Origin: an uncultured Saprospiraceae bacterium
GTDB lineage: Bacteria > Bacteroidota > Bacteroidia > Chitinophagales > Saprospiraceae
Assembly: GCA_938016265.1 (NCBI GenBank)
Contig: CALLWB010000091.1
Location: forward strand, 25,207 to 89,206
Length of the DNA stretch: 64,000 nucleotides
Reading direction: 5' to 3'
Shown in pieces: positions 36,166-43,987 of the stretch. The position numbers and the translations under genes were made by a program. Under the pieces are notes generated by a model, which was given only the letters and a program-made list of their open reading frames with translations, searched no databases and had not been told where the DNA came from. Within the stretch, counting starts at the first letter, position 1. Each line of letters starts with the position of its first letter.

Positions 36166-37387
36166 AATGCGTGGGGAGATTTACAAAAAATGTAGTGCCT
36201 TTATTGACTTCACTCTCAAAGTGGATGCTGCCATTCAGCAGTTCTGTATATTGTTTTACTATGTTTAATCCTAAGCCAGTTCCCTGTATCGTTTCCACAT
36301 TTGAGGCTCTGAAAAATCGGTCAAACATATAAATTTGCTCTTCTTTGGGAATACCCATTCCTTGATCTGTAATTTGAAATTCAACTAGATCATTGACTAA
36401 CTTTATTTTGCAGATAATCAACTTTTCTGAATACTTTACAGCATTAGAAAGTAGATTAAATAGAATGTTTTTTAAAATATTCTTGTCAGTATGAATAAAC
36501 TCGATATTCGGATCGATTTGCTTTTGGATAGCCTGATTAGGTTTTAATAACCCTGCTAATTCATCAATAACCAAATCTACTAAATTTGCGATATTAATTG
36601 GGTCTTTTACAACATTTACCTTGCCTTCTTCAAGTTTACCCAAGGACAAAAAATCATTTAAAATCCCAGTGAGATTTCCTACTGCAGATTTAATTCTATT
36701 GACGTGTTTTTCTCGTTTTTCGTTCTGGTCTTCCTTGGTATACTTTCCTATTAAGCTAGCGGAAGATAAAATGGTACTCAAGGGCGTTCGGAATTCATGG
36801 GATGCCATGGAGACAAATCTGGATTTCAATTCACCTAGGTCTTTTTCTTTTTGGAGTGCAATAGAAAGCTCTTCTTCGTTTTCTACTAGTTTTTTGTTGG
36901 TGGATAGTAGTTCGTTGACAACTTCCTCCAATTCGTTTGTTCTTTGTTCGACAGTTTCTTCTAGCGTTTCATTCAACTTCAATAGGCGTTTTTCCGCTTC
37001 TTTTACATCAGTCAAGTCATGAACAATTCCTGTATAAACGACTCTATTGTTAAGAATTACCTCACTAACTGAGAGTCTGAAAGGAAAGTGTGTGCCATTT
37101 TTTTTTCTGCCTGGTACTTCCCTGCCAGTACCGATGATCTTTGGTTTTCTTGTTTCATGATAATTTCTAAGATATCCATCATGTTCTGAATGATACGGAT
37201 CTGGCATCAGCATCTTAACATTTTTTCCCAGTACTTCTTCCTGAGAATATTGGAATAAGTCGGCAGCCGATTTATTCATTTGCTCAATAATGCCTTTATC
37301 ATTGATGGTAATAATTCCATCAATTGCAGTGTCAATTATCGACTTCAGCAATAAAGCCATGTTGTCATTGTCCCGAGGTTTCATCAA
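36143..37387 (-). CDS. FixL-like heme-PAS sensor histidine kinase
   Basis: 414 residues, no membrane segment. The PAS domain (about 11-130) contains KNVKMLMPDPYHSEHDGYLR and IIGTGREVPGRKKNGTHFPF, which closely resemble the FixL heme-PAS. His69 and Arg89 are 20 residues apart, as are the heme ligand His200 and Arg220 of Bradyrhizobium FixL. A coiled-coil linker (about 130-190) follows, then the H-box FVSMASHEFRTPLS (His197) and the ATPase domain with LFNLLSNAVKYSE, ITDQGMGIPKEEQ and GTGLGLNIV. An oxygen (or NO/CO) sensor is the likely role; the heme is inferred from sequence. It overlaps the REC-Crp gene by 23 bp, so the two form a couple. Confidence 0.9.
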   Translation of the reverse strand: MMKPRDNDNMALLLKSIIDTAIDGIITINDKGIIEQMNKSAADLFQYSQEEVLGKNVKMLMPDPYHSEHDGYLRNYHETRKPKIIGTGREVPGRKKNGTHFPFRLSVSEVILNNRVVYTGIVHDLTDVKEAEKRLLKLNETLEETVEQRTNELEEVVNELLSTNKKLVENEEELSIALQKEKDLGELKSRFVSMASHEFRTPLSTILSSASLIGKYTKEDQNEKREKHVNRIKSAVGNLTGILNDFLSLGKLEEGKVNVVKDPINIANLVDLVIDELAGLLKPNQAIQKQIDPNIEFIHTDKNILKNILFNLLSNAVKYSEKLIICKIKLVNDLVEFQITDQGMGIPKEEQIYMFDRFFRASNVETIQGTGLGLNIVKQYTELLNGSIHFESEVNKGTTFFVNLPTHYEKDISH

Positions 37388-37388
37388 C

Positions 37389-37453
37389 TGATTTTTATCA
37401 TTTTATCTGATGACTGTTGTCATCGATAAAGGTAAGCCTTTGACTTAACTTTG
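37389..37453 (+). promoter_or_regulatory. Promoter P3: tandem dyads and -7 element for the 37478 operon
   Basis: The upstream dyad is TGATTTTTATCA (37389-37400, centre 37394.5) and the proximal dyad GATGA-N6-TCATC (37409-37424, centre 37416.5), 22 bp apart. TAACTTTG at 37446-37453 is a full TAnnTTTG match, starting 29.5 bp from the proximal centre. The upstream dyad begins 2 bp from the divergent kinase start codon, so binding here could also influence the kinase gene. Confidence 0.8.
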
Positions 37454-37477
37454 AGAGAACAATTAAAATAATTTATT

Positions 37478-37918
37478 ATGAACTTATTAGCACCTGTTTC
37501 TACAATTATGACTGAAAACCTGATCACTGTTGGTCCTGAAGACAATATGAAAAAGGTTCAGGAAGTTTTCGAGTCAGAAAATATCCATCACCTCCCTGTC
37601 CTTGACAAAGGGCGTTTAGTTGGGATGGTTAGTAAATCTGATTATCTATTTTATCGTCGCGGATTTGTAAAGGATCAAGCGGCAAACCACCTTGACCAAC
37701 TAAGGTTGAAAACCGGCAAAGTCAAAGAAATCATGACTAAAGGCATGGGAAAACTAGAACCTTCAGATCGAATTCAGGCAGCTGTCGAGGTATTTAAAGA
37801 AAACTTGTTTCATGCTATTCCTATAGTAGAAGACGGATTTCTAAAAGGGATCGTCACCACCTTAGACATCATCAATCATCTATCGAAAGATATTTCAAAT
37901 TCCGAACAAATTGCTTAA
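37478..37918 (+). CDS. CBS-pair protein
   Basis: 146 residues with two CBS motifs: first VSTIMTENLITVGPEDNMKK ... HHLPVLDKGRLVGMVSKSDY, second VKEIMTKGMGKLEPSDRIQA ... FHAIPIVEDGFLKGIVTTLD. There are no other domains. CBS pairs bind adenosine nucleotides and act as energy sensors; stand-alone ones are also found in the mycobacterial hypoxia regulon (Hrp1). The gene is first in the P3 operon, 2 bp before the UspA fusion. Confidence 0.92.
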   Translation: MNLLAPVSTIMTENLITVGPEDNMKKVQEVFESENIHHLPVLDKGRLVGMVSKSDYLFYRRGFVKDQAANHLDQLRLKTGKVKEIMTKGMGKLEPSDRIQAAVEVFKENLFHAIPIVEDGFLKGIVTTLDIINHLSKDISNSEQIA

Positions 37919-37920
37919 TT

Positions 37921-39009
37921 ATGAAAATTCAACTATACGGACAGCCCACCTGGAACTATGAGTACCTGAGGATAAATCTTCTAAACAAAGCAAAAAAGTC
38001 AGGAGTCTCTTTGAAAATTGAGGAGATTAATAAATGGAGTACGATTCTAGAAGATGCTGTTGAGACGATTCCAACAGTCAAAATTGATGACAACAACTTC
38101 GTTAGTAAATCAAGTGGGGAAAGCATCAATCATTTCGCAAAAAAGGTGTTCACTGCGATTCTGGAGAAAGAGAACTATGGTGAAATGCCTGTTTTGGTCG
38201 TCCCCGTTGATTTTTCTGAAGCCTCAAAAAATGCGTTTATCTATGCTGTCCAGCTCGCAGAAAAAATAAATGCCAGCATAAAAGTAGTACATGTATACCA
38301 TCCCAAAGCAAGGGATCAAGACGAGATGATCCTAAACGGGAAATCGGTAGAGATGGAAAAGCGAAAGAGGCTACAAGAATTCCTAGAACATAATTCTAGC
38401 CATTGGCTGAATGAATCCATTGATTCTCCTTTGATAATGAATGAATTCCTTTATGGGATGCCTACAAAGAGTATTCTTGATTTTAGCAAAAAGTTTCAGA
38501 ATTCTATAATCGTAATGGGGACTACAGGGCAAGGCAATAAGATGAAAAAACGCTATGGCTCTATTTCTACAGATGTCGCTCAATTGGCCGAATGCCCTGT
38601 ATTGTTGATTCCTCCTAGCACGAAAGGTTTTAAGGTAGACCATATCTGCTATGCGCTTGACAAGGTTACTGTTGATACAAAAGCTGCGGTATATTTAGCA
38701 CCGTTGGCCAAGCAATTTGATGCCTTCGTCAGTCTTACCCATGTTTCGGATCAGAAAAATGATAAATGGCACGACTTGGTTCAGTACTGGAAACTGATTT
38801 ATCCTAAACACAAAATCGCATTACATCGATACAGCGATGTAGACATTAGTTTAGGGTTACAAGATTTTTGCGCTAGCAATGAGGTAGATTTACTAGTGAT
38901 GTCTGCCCGAAATCACAGTTTTTTTGATTCGTTTTTCCATAAAAGTAATACGCAAACTAGTGCGGTATATACACAATTGCCATTACTAATTCTTCACGAA
39001 AAAAAATAA
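37921..39009 (+). CDS. Universal stress protein with N-terminal thioredoxin-fold-like domain
   Basis: 362 residues, about 80 longer than the other island UspA proteins. Residues 1 to about 85 (MKIQLYGQPTWNYEYLRINL ... AVETIPTVKIDDNNFVSKSS) look like a small thioredoxin/glutaredoxin fold: an initial strand, a helix, and a TIPTVKID cis-proline strand. It has no cysteine at the active-site position (QPTWNY). Two UspA domains follow, the first with IVMGTTGQGNKMKKRYGSIS. The N-terminal fold is an inference from pattern; if right it is a non-redox binding module. Located between two CBS genes. Confidence 0.82.
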   Translation: MKIQLYGQPTWNYEYLRINLLNKAKKSGVSLKIEEINKWSTILEDAVETIPTVKIDDNNFVSKSSGESINHFAKKVFTAILEKENYGEMPVLVVPVDFSEASKNAFIYAVQLAEKINASIKVVHVYHPKARDQDEMILNGKSVEMEKRKRLQEFLEHNSSHWLNESIDSPLIMNEFLYGMPTKSILDFSKKFQNSIIVMGTTGQGNKMKKRYGSISTDVAQLAECPVLLIPPSTKGFKVDHICYALDKVTVDTKAAVYLAPLAKQFDAFVSLTHVSDQKNDKWHDLVQYWKLIYPKHKIALHRYSDVDISLGLQDFCASNEVDLLVMSARNHSFFDSFFHKSNTQTSAVYTQLPLLILHEKK

Positions 39010-39013
39010 GACC

Positions 39014-39235
39014 ATGGACCACTTAATGATGTTTTTAAAAAGATATGCTGAACAGATAAAACAAAATTTCACAATAATAGATATGGGGCTTCTTAAAGTC
39101 ATTGGAGCGCTCTTTGGAATTTTGCTGGGACTATTTTTTCCAGAATTTTTTCGCTCTTTTCTAGTCCCTATTGTATTGCTTATGGCAATTCTTGCAGGGC
39201 ATTTCATCCTATTAATCACCTTTAAAAATAACTAA
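39014..39235 (+). CDS. Small membrane protein, unknown
   Basis: 73 residues. The first 25 are polar and basic (MMFLKRYAEQIKQNFTIIDM). Two closely spaced hydrophobic segments follow (about 27-42, LKVIGALFGILLGLFF; 49-68, FLVPIVLLMAILAGHFILLI). I recognise no family. Tight spacing (4 bp after the UspA fusion, 2 bp before the CBS gene) shows that it is part of the P3 operon and probably a real gene. Confidence 0.7.
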   Translation: MDHLMMFLKRYAEQIKQNFTIIDMGLLKVIGALFGILLGLFFPEFFRSFLVPIVLLMAILAGHFILLITFKNN

Positions 39236-39237
39236 TT

Positions 39238-39672
39238 ATGCTGACCACTAACCAGACAACATTAGTCTCCGATGTCATGACAAAGAATGTTATAACAGCT
39301 AAAGAAAATACAACTATTGAGGAAGTATTCGAAAAACTAAAAGACAACCATATACACCATATTCCGATCGTCAATGAACAGGAGGAAATCGTAGGACTGA
39401 TAAGTTATCAGGATGTTGTAAAATTGTTTCACCCTTCTACTACCTACAATCATCCACAAGGCTGGTTAAAGACAAAAGGGTTTCTGCAATCCTTGCTCGC
39501 AAAGGAAATTATGACCAAAAACATATACAGTCTAAATCCTGACAGTCAATTGAGTGATGCGATAGAACTGCTTTTGGAAAACCAATTTCATTGCATTCCG
39601 ATTATTAGCAACAAAAAGATACTTGGTATGTTAACGCCATTCGATATCATAAAAAGATTTAAAGAGGGCTGA
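39238..39672 (+). CDS. CBS-pair protein
   Basis: 144 residues with two CBS motifs: SDVMTKNVITAKENTTIEEV ... HHIPIVNEQEEIVGLISYQD, and KEIMTKNIYSLNPDSQLSDA ... FHCIPIISNKKILGMLTPFD. Similar in size to the CBS protein at 37478, so probably a duplicate that bounds the same operon. It is the last gene of the stress island; the convergent trmD ends 24 bp away and no terminator is visible between them. Confidence 0.92.
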   Translation: MLTTNQTTLVSDVMTKNVITAKENTTIEEVFEKLKDNHIHHIPIVNEQEEIVGLISYQDVVKLFHPSTTYNHPQGWLKTKGFLQSLLAKEIMTKNIYSLNPDSQLSDAIELLLENQFHCIPIISNKKILGMLTPFDIIKRFKEG

Positions 39673-39696
39673 GTTAGGCGTCGTTCTTGGCCATTT

Positions 39697-40374
39697 TTAT
39701 TCCTCCAGCAAATCAGGCCTCCTCTCCTTTGTCCGCTGGTAAGCTTGTTCAGCACGCCACTCCTCTATCTTTCGCTGATGACCAGACAACAAAATCTCAG
39801 GGACCTTCCAGCCGCCATAGTCCGCCGGTCGTGTATAGACAGGCGGAGCAAGCAAGTTATCCTGAAAGGAATCAAATAGGGCAGAAGTCTCATCATTTAA
39901 TACTCCAGGCAACAACCTGCCAAGCGAATCGACAAGCACCGCAGCCGCCAGTTCACCGCCAGAAAGTACATAGTCGCCAATAGAAATCTCTAGTGTCACG
40001 TAGTGCTCTCGTATTCGCTCGTCAATACCTTTGTAGTGGCCACAAATGATAAGAAGGTTCTTGTACAAGGAAAGTCGGTTGCAGGTCTGCTGATTAAGCC
40101 GATGGCCATCAGGTGTCATGTAGATAATCTCATCATAAGCGCGTTCCGCTTTCAGGTGCTCAATACAATCGGCAAGCGGTTGTATCAGCATCACCATTCC
40201 AGCACCGCCACCAAACTGATAGTCGTCTATCTGTCGGGACTTGCTCTTGGCGAAATTCCTTGGATTGTGTAAGTGAACTTCCAGCAACCCTTTGTCCTTC
40301 GCACGCTGCATAATGGAGTGGTTCAATGGACTTTCCAATAACTCTGGTACCGCAGTAATAATATCAATTCTCAT
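39697..40374 (-). CDS. trmD: TrmD, tRNA (guanine-37-N1)-methyltransferase
   Basis: SPOUT-class enzyme that methylates G37 next to the anticodon of several tRNAs with SAM, preventing +1 frameshifts. The 225-residue protein shows the N-terminal segment [31 protein letters not shown], and the trefoil-knot SAM site made of [13 protein letters not shown] and [20 protein letters not shown]. The C-terminal domain has [20 protein letters not shown] and [11 protein letters not shown]. It starts 14 bp after rimM in the conserved rpsP-rimM-trmD order. Confidence 0.97.
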   Translation of the reverse strand: MRIDIITAVPELLESPLNHSIMQRAKDKGLLEVHLHNPRNFAKSKSRQIDDYQFGGGAGMVMLIQPLADCIEHLKAERAYDEIIYMTPDGHRLNQQTCNRLSLYKNLLIICGHYKGIDERIREHYVTLEISIGDYVLSGGELAAAVLVDSLGRLLPGVLNDETSALFDSFQDNLLAPPVYTRPADYGGWKVPEILLSGHQRKIEEWRAEQAYQRTKERRPDLLEE

Positions 40375-40388
40375 AACCAGATTCGTTT

Positions 40389-40904
40389 TTATAGTTCAAC
40401 AATTCCCTCAGGTAACTCCATTAAAACTAATTTTTTGACCTCATCAATGCTAAGGATAAAAGAATCATTCAAAGGAATAAAAATTTCCTTATCCTCCAGT
40501 TCGATAACGGCCATTTCTTGCTGTGGAAACTCAAGTATTTCTACAATGGTGCCCACTTTGCCAATCGATTTGTCGTTGATCTCAAATCCTTTTAGAAAGC
40601 CGTAGTGAAGGTCGTTGTCTTCCACTTGATCAGGATCAAAGGACAAATCGGACTTTCGGACAAATAGATCTTTGGAGCCAATTTTACGCGCATCTTCCCG
40701 CGTGTTGACGTCTTCTAATTTGAAATTGGGTAGATTGCCAAACGTCAGCGACTCTACAAAGTAGGGGATAGGTTTAGCGCCTACTTTTATAAATAGAACC
40801 TCAAAGGAGCTTAACTCATCAAGGAAAATATCCTCCACAACAACCCGAATTTCTCCGGTTAGCCCATGAGGTTTTTGTGTTTTTCCAATTTTAAATAACT
40901 CCAT
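40389..40904 (-). CDS. rimM: RimM, 16S rRNA processing factor
   Basis: 171 residues, a normal length. The N-terminal RimM beta-barrel is recognised by [20 protein letters not shown]; the C-terminal PRC-barrel by [20 protein letters not shown] and the final [20 protein letters not shown]. RimM assists maturation of the 30S head domain with S19. It lies between rpsP and trmD. A hairpin in the gap upstream (40938-40976) may set its level relative to S16. Confidence 0.95.
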   Translation of the reverse strand: MELFKIGKTQKPHGLTGEIRVVVEDIFLDELSSFEVLFIKVGAKPIPYFVESLTFGNLPNFKLEDVNTREDARKIGSKDLFVRKSDLSFDPDQVEDNDLHYGFLKGFEINDKSIGKVGTIVEILEFPQQEMAVIELEDKEIFIPLNDSFILSIDEVKKLVLMELPEGIVEL

Positions 40905-40937
40905 AAGATTCGATTAATGAATTCTGCAAGACCAGCA

Positions 40938-40976
40938 TAAAAAAAGCCCACAATATTGTTAAAATACGGTGGGCTT
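40938..40976 (-). terminator. Terminator/attenuator between rpsP and rimM
   Basis: Read on the minus strand, AAGCCCAC (40976-40969) pairs with GTGGGCTT (40951-40944) and is followed by a run of T. It sits 33 bp after the rpsP stop and before rimM, so ribosomal protein S16 could be made in excess of RimM and TrmD. Confidence 0.75.
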
Positions 40977-41008
40977 CAGGATAATCCTAATAATTTTTAA
41001 GAGGCTTA

Positions 41009-41728
41009 TTAAGCGTCAGGAGCATCCGTTTTTTCTTCAGTTGCATCAGCAGCTGGAGTTTCATCAGCTTTAGGCGCTTCTTCAACAGCCGGAGTTTCTT
41101 CAGCCTTTGGCGCTTCCGCTTTAGGTGTTTCTTCAACAGCTGGAGTTTCTTCTGCCTTTGGCGCTTCCTCAACTTTAGGTGCTTCTTCAACCACCTCAGC
41201 TGCAGCTTCCTCAACTACTTCTGCAGTTTCAGCAGCGGCTTCTACAACAGCTTCTGTTGTTTCAGCAGCGGCTTCAGTTGCTTCTTCAACAACCTCTTCA
41301 ACTACGGTTTCAATTGGTTTTGCTACACCAGAAATTTTTGCCAATTCAGCTAGGTTAGCCTTAGCTGTTTCCTCAAAACGAGCAGCGATTTTCTCGTCTT
41401 TAGCAGAAATGAATTCTTTGTACTTTTCATCTGCTTGTTCTTGAGTCATAGCTCCTTTTTTTACTCCTCTCATCAAATGTTTCAAGTATAAAACACCTTT
41501 AAATCGAAGTATTGCTCTTGCAGTGTCTGTAGGTTGTGCACCTTTAACCATCCACTCATAAGCTTTTTCCCGGTCAACTTCAATAGTTGCTGGGCTTGTC
41601 ATAGGGTTGTAATAGCCTAATTTCTCAATGAAACGACCATCTCTTGGGGCCCTTGCGTCAGCTACCACAATGTGGTAAAACGGTCTTTTACGACGACCAT
41701 GTCTTTGCAATCTAATTTTTACTGCCAT
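41009..41728 (-). CDS. rpsP: Ribosomal protein S16 with long acidic Ala/Glu/Pro tail
   Basis: Residues 1-85 are a normal bS16 ([51 protein letters not shown]). Bacteroidota S16 is often extended, and here the chain reaches 239 residues. A helical part (about 85-140) is followed by about 95 residues almost entirely of A, E, V, T, P and K, in repeating blocks such as [20 protein letters not shown]. The tail is strongly acidic and probably disordered, unusual on an rRNA-binding protein. First gene of the rpsP-rimM-trmD set. Confidence 0.95.
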   Translation of the reverse strand: MAVKIRLQRHGRRKRPFYHIVVADARAPRDGRFIEKLGYYNPMTSPATIEVDREKAYEWMVKGAQPTDTARAILRFKGVLYLKHLMRGVKKGAMTQEQADEKYKEFISAKDEKIAARFEETAKANLAELAKISGVAKPIETVVEEVVEEATEAAAETTEAVVEAAAETAEVVEEAAAEVVEEAPKVEEAPKAEETPAVEETPKAEAPKAEETPAVEEAPKADETPAADATEEKTDAPDA

Positions 41729-41803
41729 GATTTTAGTACTAAATTTTATGAATTAATCACGCCCGGCTACTTCGAATAAACAAACTACGGGCTTTAGCGG
41801 CTG

Positions 41804-41811
41804 CAAAGATA
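41804..41811 (-). promoter_or_regulatory. Possible -7 element for rpsP
   Basis: Minus-strand TATCTTTG is an exact TAnnTTTG match about 75 bp before the rpsP start codon. I did not find a TTG at the usual -33 spacing. Confidence 0.45.
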
Positions 41812-41958
41812 AGAATAATTCTGTTTATTTTAAAATAGAATTGCAATTGAATCTGCATTTCTTGACTTTAGGTGAATGTAGTGTTTGTCTGTCCTACGAT
41901 ACAATACAAAATTTAGTATTTTAGAGGTATTATTCCCAAACAAAGTAAAACTCAAATT

Positions 41959-43581
41959 ATGAAAAAAATCTACCCCCTAACACTAATTCTCCTATTCTGC
42001 ACTATTGTCGACAGTTTCGGCCAGACAATGGTAGGCACACAAGATTTAACAATTACAGATCCTACCCGACAAGATTGTGGTCTTTTTGGATGTAGTGATC
42101 GTCAGATTGGTTTTGATATTTATTATCCTTCAAGCAATGGCGGTACTAATGGCGCGATTATTCCTGGAGAATATCCATTTATATCTTTTGGTCATGGGTT
42201 TAATATGGCCACCTCTGAGTTTAGTATTTGGTACAACGCTTTAGCTTCCTCAGGGTATATCATTGCCCTTCCAAGGACGGAAGGAGGCCTTACTCCAAGC
42301 CACGAGGATTTTGCTATTGATTTGGCCCTACTCGTCCGTTGGTTTGGGCAAACTTCTAGCGATCCAACTTCTTTTTTCTTCGACACTTACAATACGAAGT
42401 CTGCAATAATGGGCCATTCCATGGGGGGAGGTTGCACATTTACCGCAGGAACGCTTGGAGTACCGCCAACCACATTGGTCACTTTGGCAGCAGTTGAAAC
42501 AAATGGTGTATCTGCTATTGCTAGCGCTGCCTTACTTAAAATACCGACACTTACCATTGCTGGTTCTGCCGATTGTGTAGCTACTTCTGGGCAATCCGCA
42601 GGAGCACCAATTGATATCTTTAACAACCATGCACCAGAACCCTATCATGCTTATGTAGAAATATATGGTGCTAGCCATTGCCAATTTGGCATTGCCAGCT
42701 TCGGATCGATTTGTACATTAGGGGAGATTGGATGCGCTGGCTTCATGCCAATTGCTGAACAACATGCACAGATGTTTCGATCTGCCCTTCCATGGCTTGA
42801 TTTTTACCTGAGAGACAATTGCCAGTCTTGGTTAGATTTTAGAGCCCATGCTGTTGGAGGAGACACGGAAAGCCATGATTTTCTAGAAGGAGGAGAATTA
42901 CCAAAAACGATTGTCTTGGAAGCAAAAGTAATTTTTGAAGGTCCTTACGACGAGGCAGCAGGTGTTATGAATACCGATTTGGTTACTGCAAATCTACTTC
43001 CTTCTACGGAGCCATTTACTGGTCTTGGTTTTACTCATTATGGACTTGGGGGCGGAGAGATGGTCGATTTTACTACCATTACAACTCCCACTGAACAAAT
43101 AGTGGATTGGATATTGGTAGAGTTGCGTGATAAAACGGATCCTTCCATTATTATTGCCACGAAGTCGGCATTGCTTCAAAGCGACGGTGATATTGTTGAT
43201 CTTGATGGTACCTCTCCACTTGCTCTATTTTGTATTGATGCCGATAGTTATCATGTAGCGATTCGCCACCGTAATCACTTAGGTATTATGACTATGAACG
43301 CTATACCCCTTTCGGGGAATTCGACACCCCTTGACTTTACAGGAACTGCAATTCCATTATTTGGTACACCCGTATTAAAAGATTTTAATGGGGTCAAAGC
43401 ATTGTGGATGGGCGATACTGATCAGTCAGGTACTGTCGATGCCGCCGACCGAAGCGCTACCTGGAATGACAGAAATCTAGGGGGCTATCTATCCAGTGAC
43501 GTAAACCTGGACGGACAAGCAGACGCCGCCGACCGCAGCGCTACCTGGAACAACAGAAACCTAGTGGAAAATTTACCATAG
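41959..43581 (+). CDS. Secreted alpha/beta hydrolase with dockerin-like C-terminal module
   Basis: 540 residues with a signal peptide (MKKIYPLTLILLFCTIVDSF, cut near GQT). Residues about 35-290 form an alpha/beta hydrolase of the chlorophyllase/PET-hydrolase-like type: YPFISFGHGFNM (oxyanion region), nucleophile elbow GHSMGGGC, IAGSADCV (acid) and a late ASHCQFG histidine. Residues about 322-540 match the C-terminal modules of the proteins at 43988 and 54419: an EGPYD/LLPS-containing beta-domain, DGDIVDLDG, RHRNHLGIM, and two repeats GDTDQSGTVDAADRS and DVNLDGQADAADRS, each followed by WNxRNL. An esterase on the cell surface is a reasonable guess. No T9SS type A domain is visible. Confidence 0.85.
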   Translation: MKKIYPLTLILLFCTIVDSFGQTMVGTQDLTITDPTRQDCGLFGCSDRQIGFDIYYPSSNGGTNGAIIPGEYPFISFGHGFNMATSEFSIWYNALASSGYIIALPRTEGGLTPSHEDFAIDLALLVRWFGQTSSDPTSFFFDTYNTKSAIMGHSMGGGCTFTAGTLGVPPTTLVTLAAVETNGVSAIASAALLKIPTLTIAGSADCVATSGQSAGAPIDIFNNHAPEPYHAYVEIYGASHCQFGIASFGSICTLGEIGCAGFMPIAEQHAQMFRSALPWLDFYLRDNCQSWLDFRAHAVGGDTESHDFLEGGELPKTIVLEAKVIFEGPYDEAAGVMNTDLVTANLLPSTEPFTGLGFTHYGLGGGEMVDFTTITTPTEQIVDWILVELRDKTDPSIIIATKSALLQSDGDIVDLDGTSPLALFCIDADSYHVAIRHRNHLGIMTMNAIPLSGNSTPLDFTGTAIPLFGTPVLKDFNGVKALWMGDTDQSGTVDAADRSATWNDRNLGGYLSSDVNLDGQADAADRSATWNNRNLVENLP

Positions 43582-43616
43582 AGAAGTATTGAATTATTGC
43601 AAAAAAAAATGGCAAG

Positions 43617-43647
43617 GATAGGGGCTACATCCACTTTAGCCCCTATC
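43617..43647. other. Strong hairpin after the hydrolase gene
   Basis: GATAGGGGCTA (43617-43627) pairs perfectly with TAGCCCCTATC (43637-43647). No T-run follows on the + strand, so it is a transcript-end structure at best; on the minus strand a run of nine T residues follows 10 nt later. The rest of 43582-43987 (406 bp) shows nothing else. Confidence 0.6.
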
Positions 43648-43987
43648 TAAACTGCCAATTGCCGTTTCTATTTAAAAAAACGTAGGCAGCAACAATTATA
43701 TAAAGCCATAATTTCTGGAAAATACCTCTTTTGCCAAGGAGAGCCCGCACAGGACTCAATACCTAAATAACCAAATACCCCAATAATAATGACCAAGGGA
43801 GAATGCCACTTCTGGTGTCAATAAAATGTACAACAAGCTATTCCAAGTAAAAATACTAGCTATTAGTGAAGGAAATTCATCAAAAACTAGTATCTTCTTG
43901 TTTGTTTTGGCTAATATTTTTAGGACAAATATGTTTGATTTACAACTAATTATAACTCAGATTTCAATAATTTTTAGAACTCTTCTA

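Noticed and set aside
39687..40272. Two + strand frames opposite trmD
   Set aside because: They overlap the fully conserved trmD coding sequence and show no recognisable domain.
43826..43987. Longer N-terminus for the choice-of-anchor B protein
   Set aside because: The extra 54 residues would bury the signal peptide that starts at 43988.
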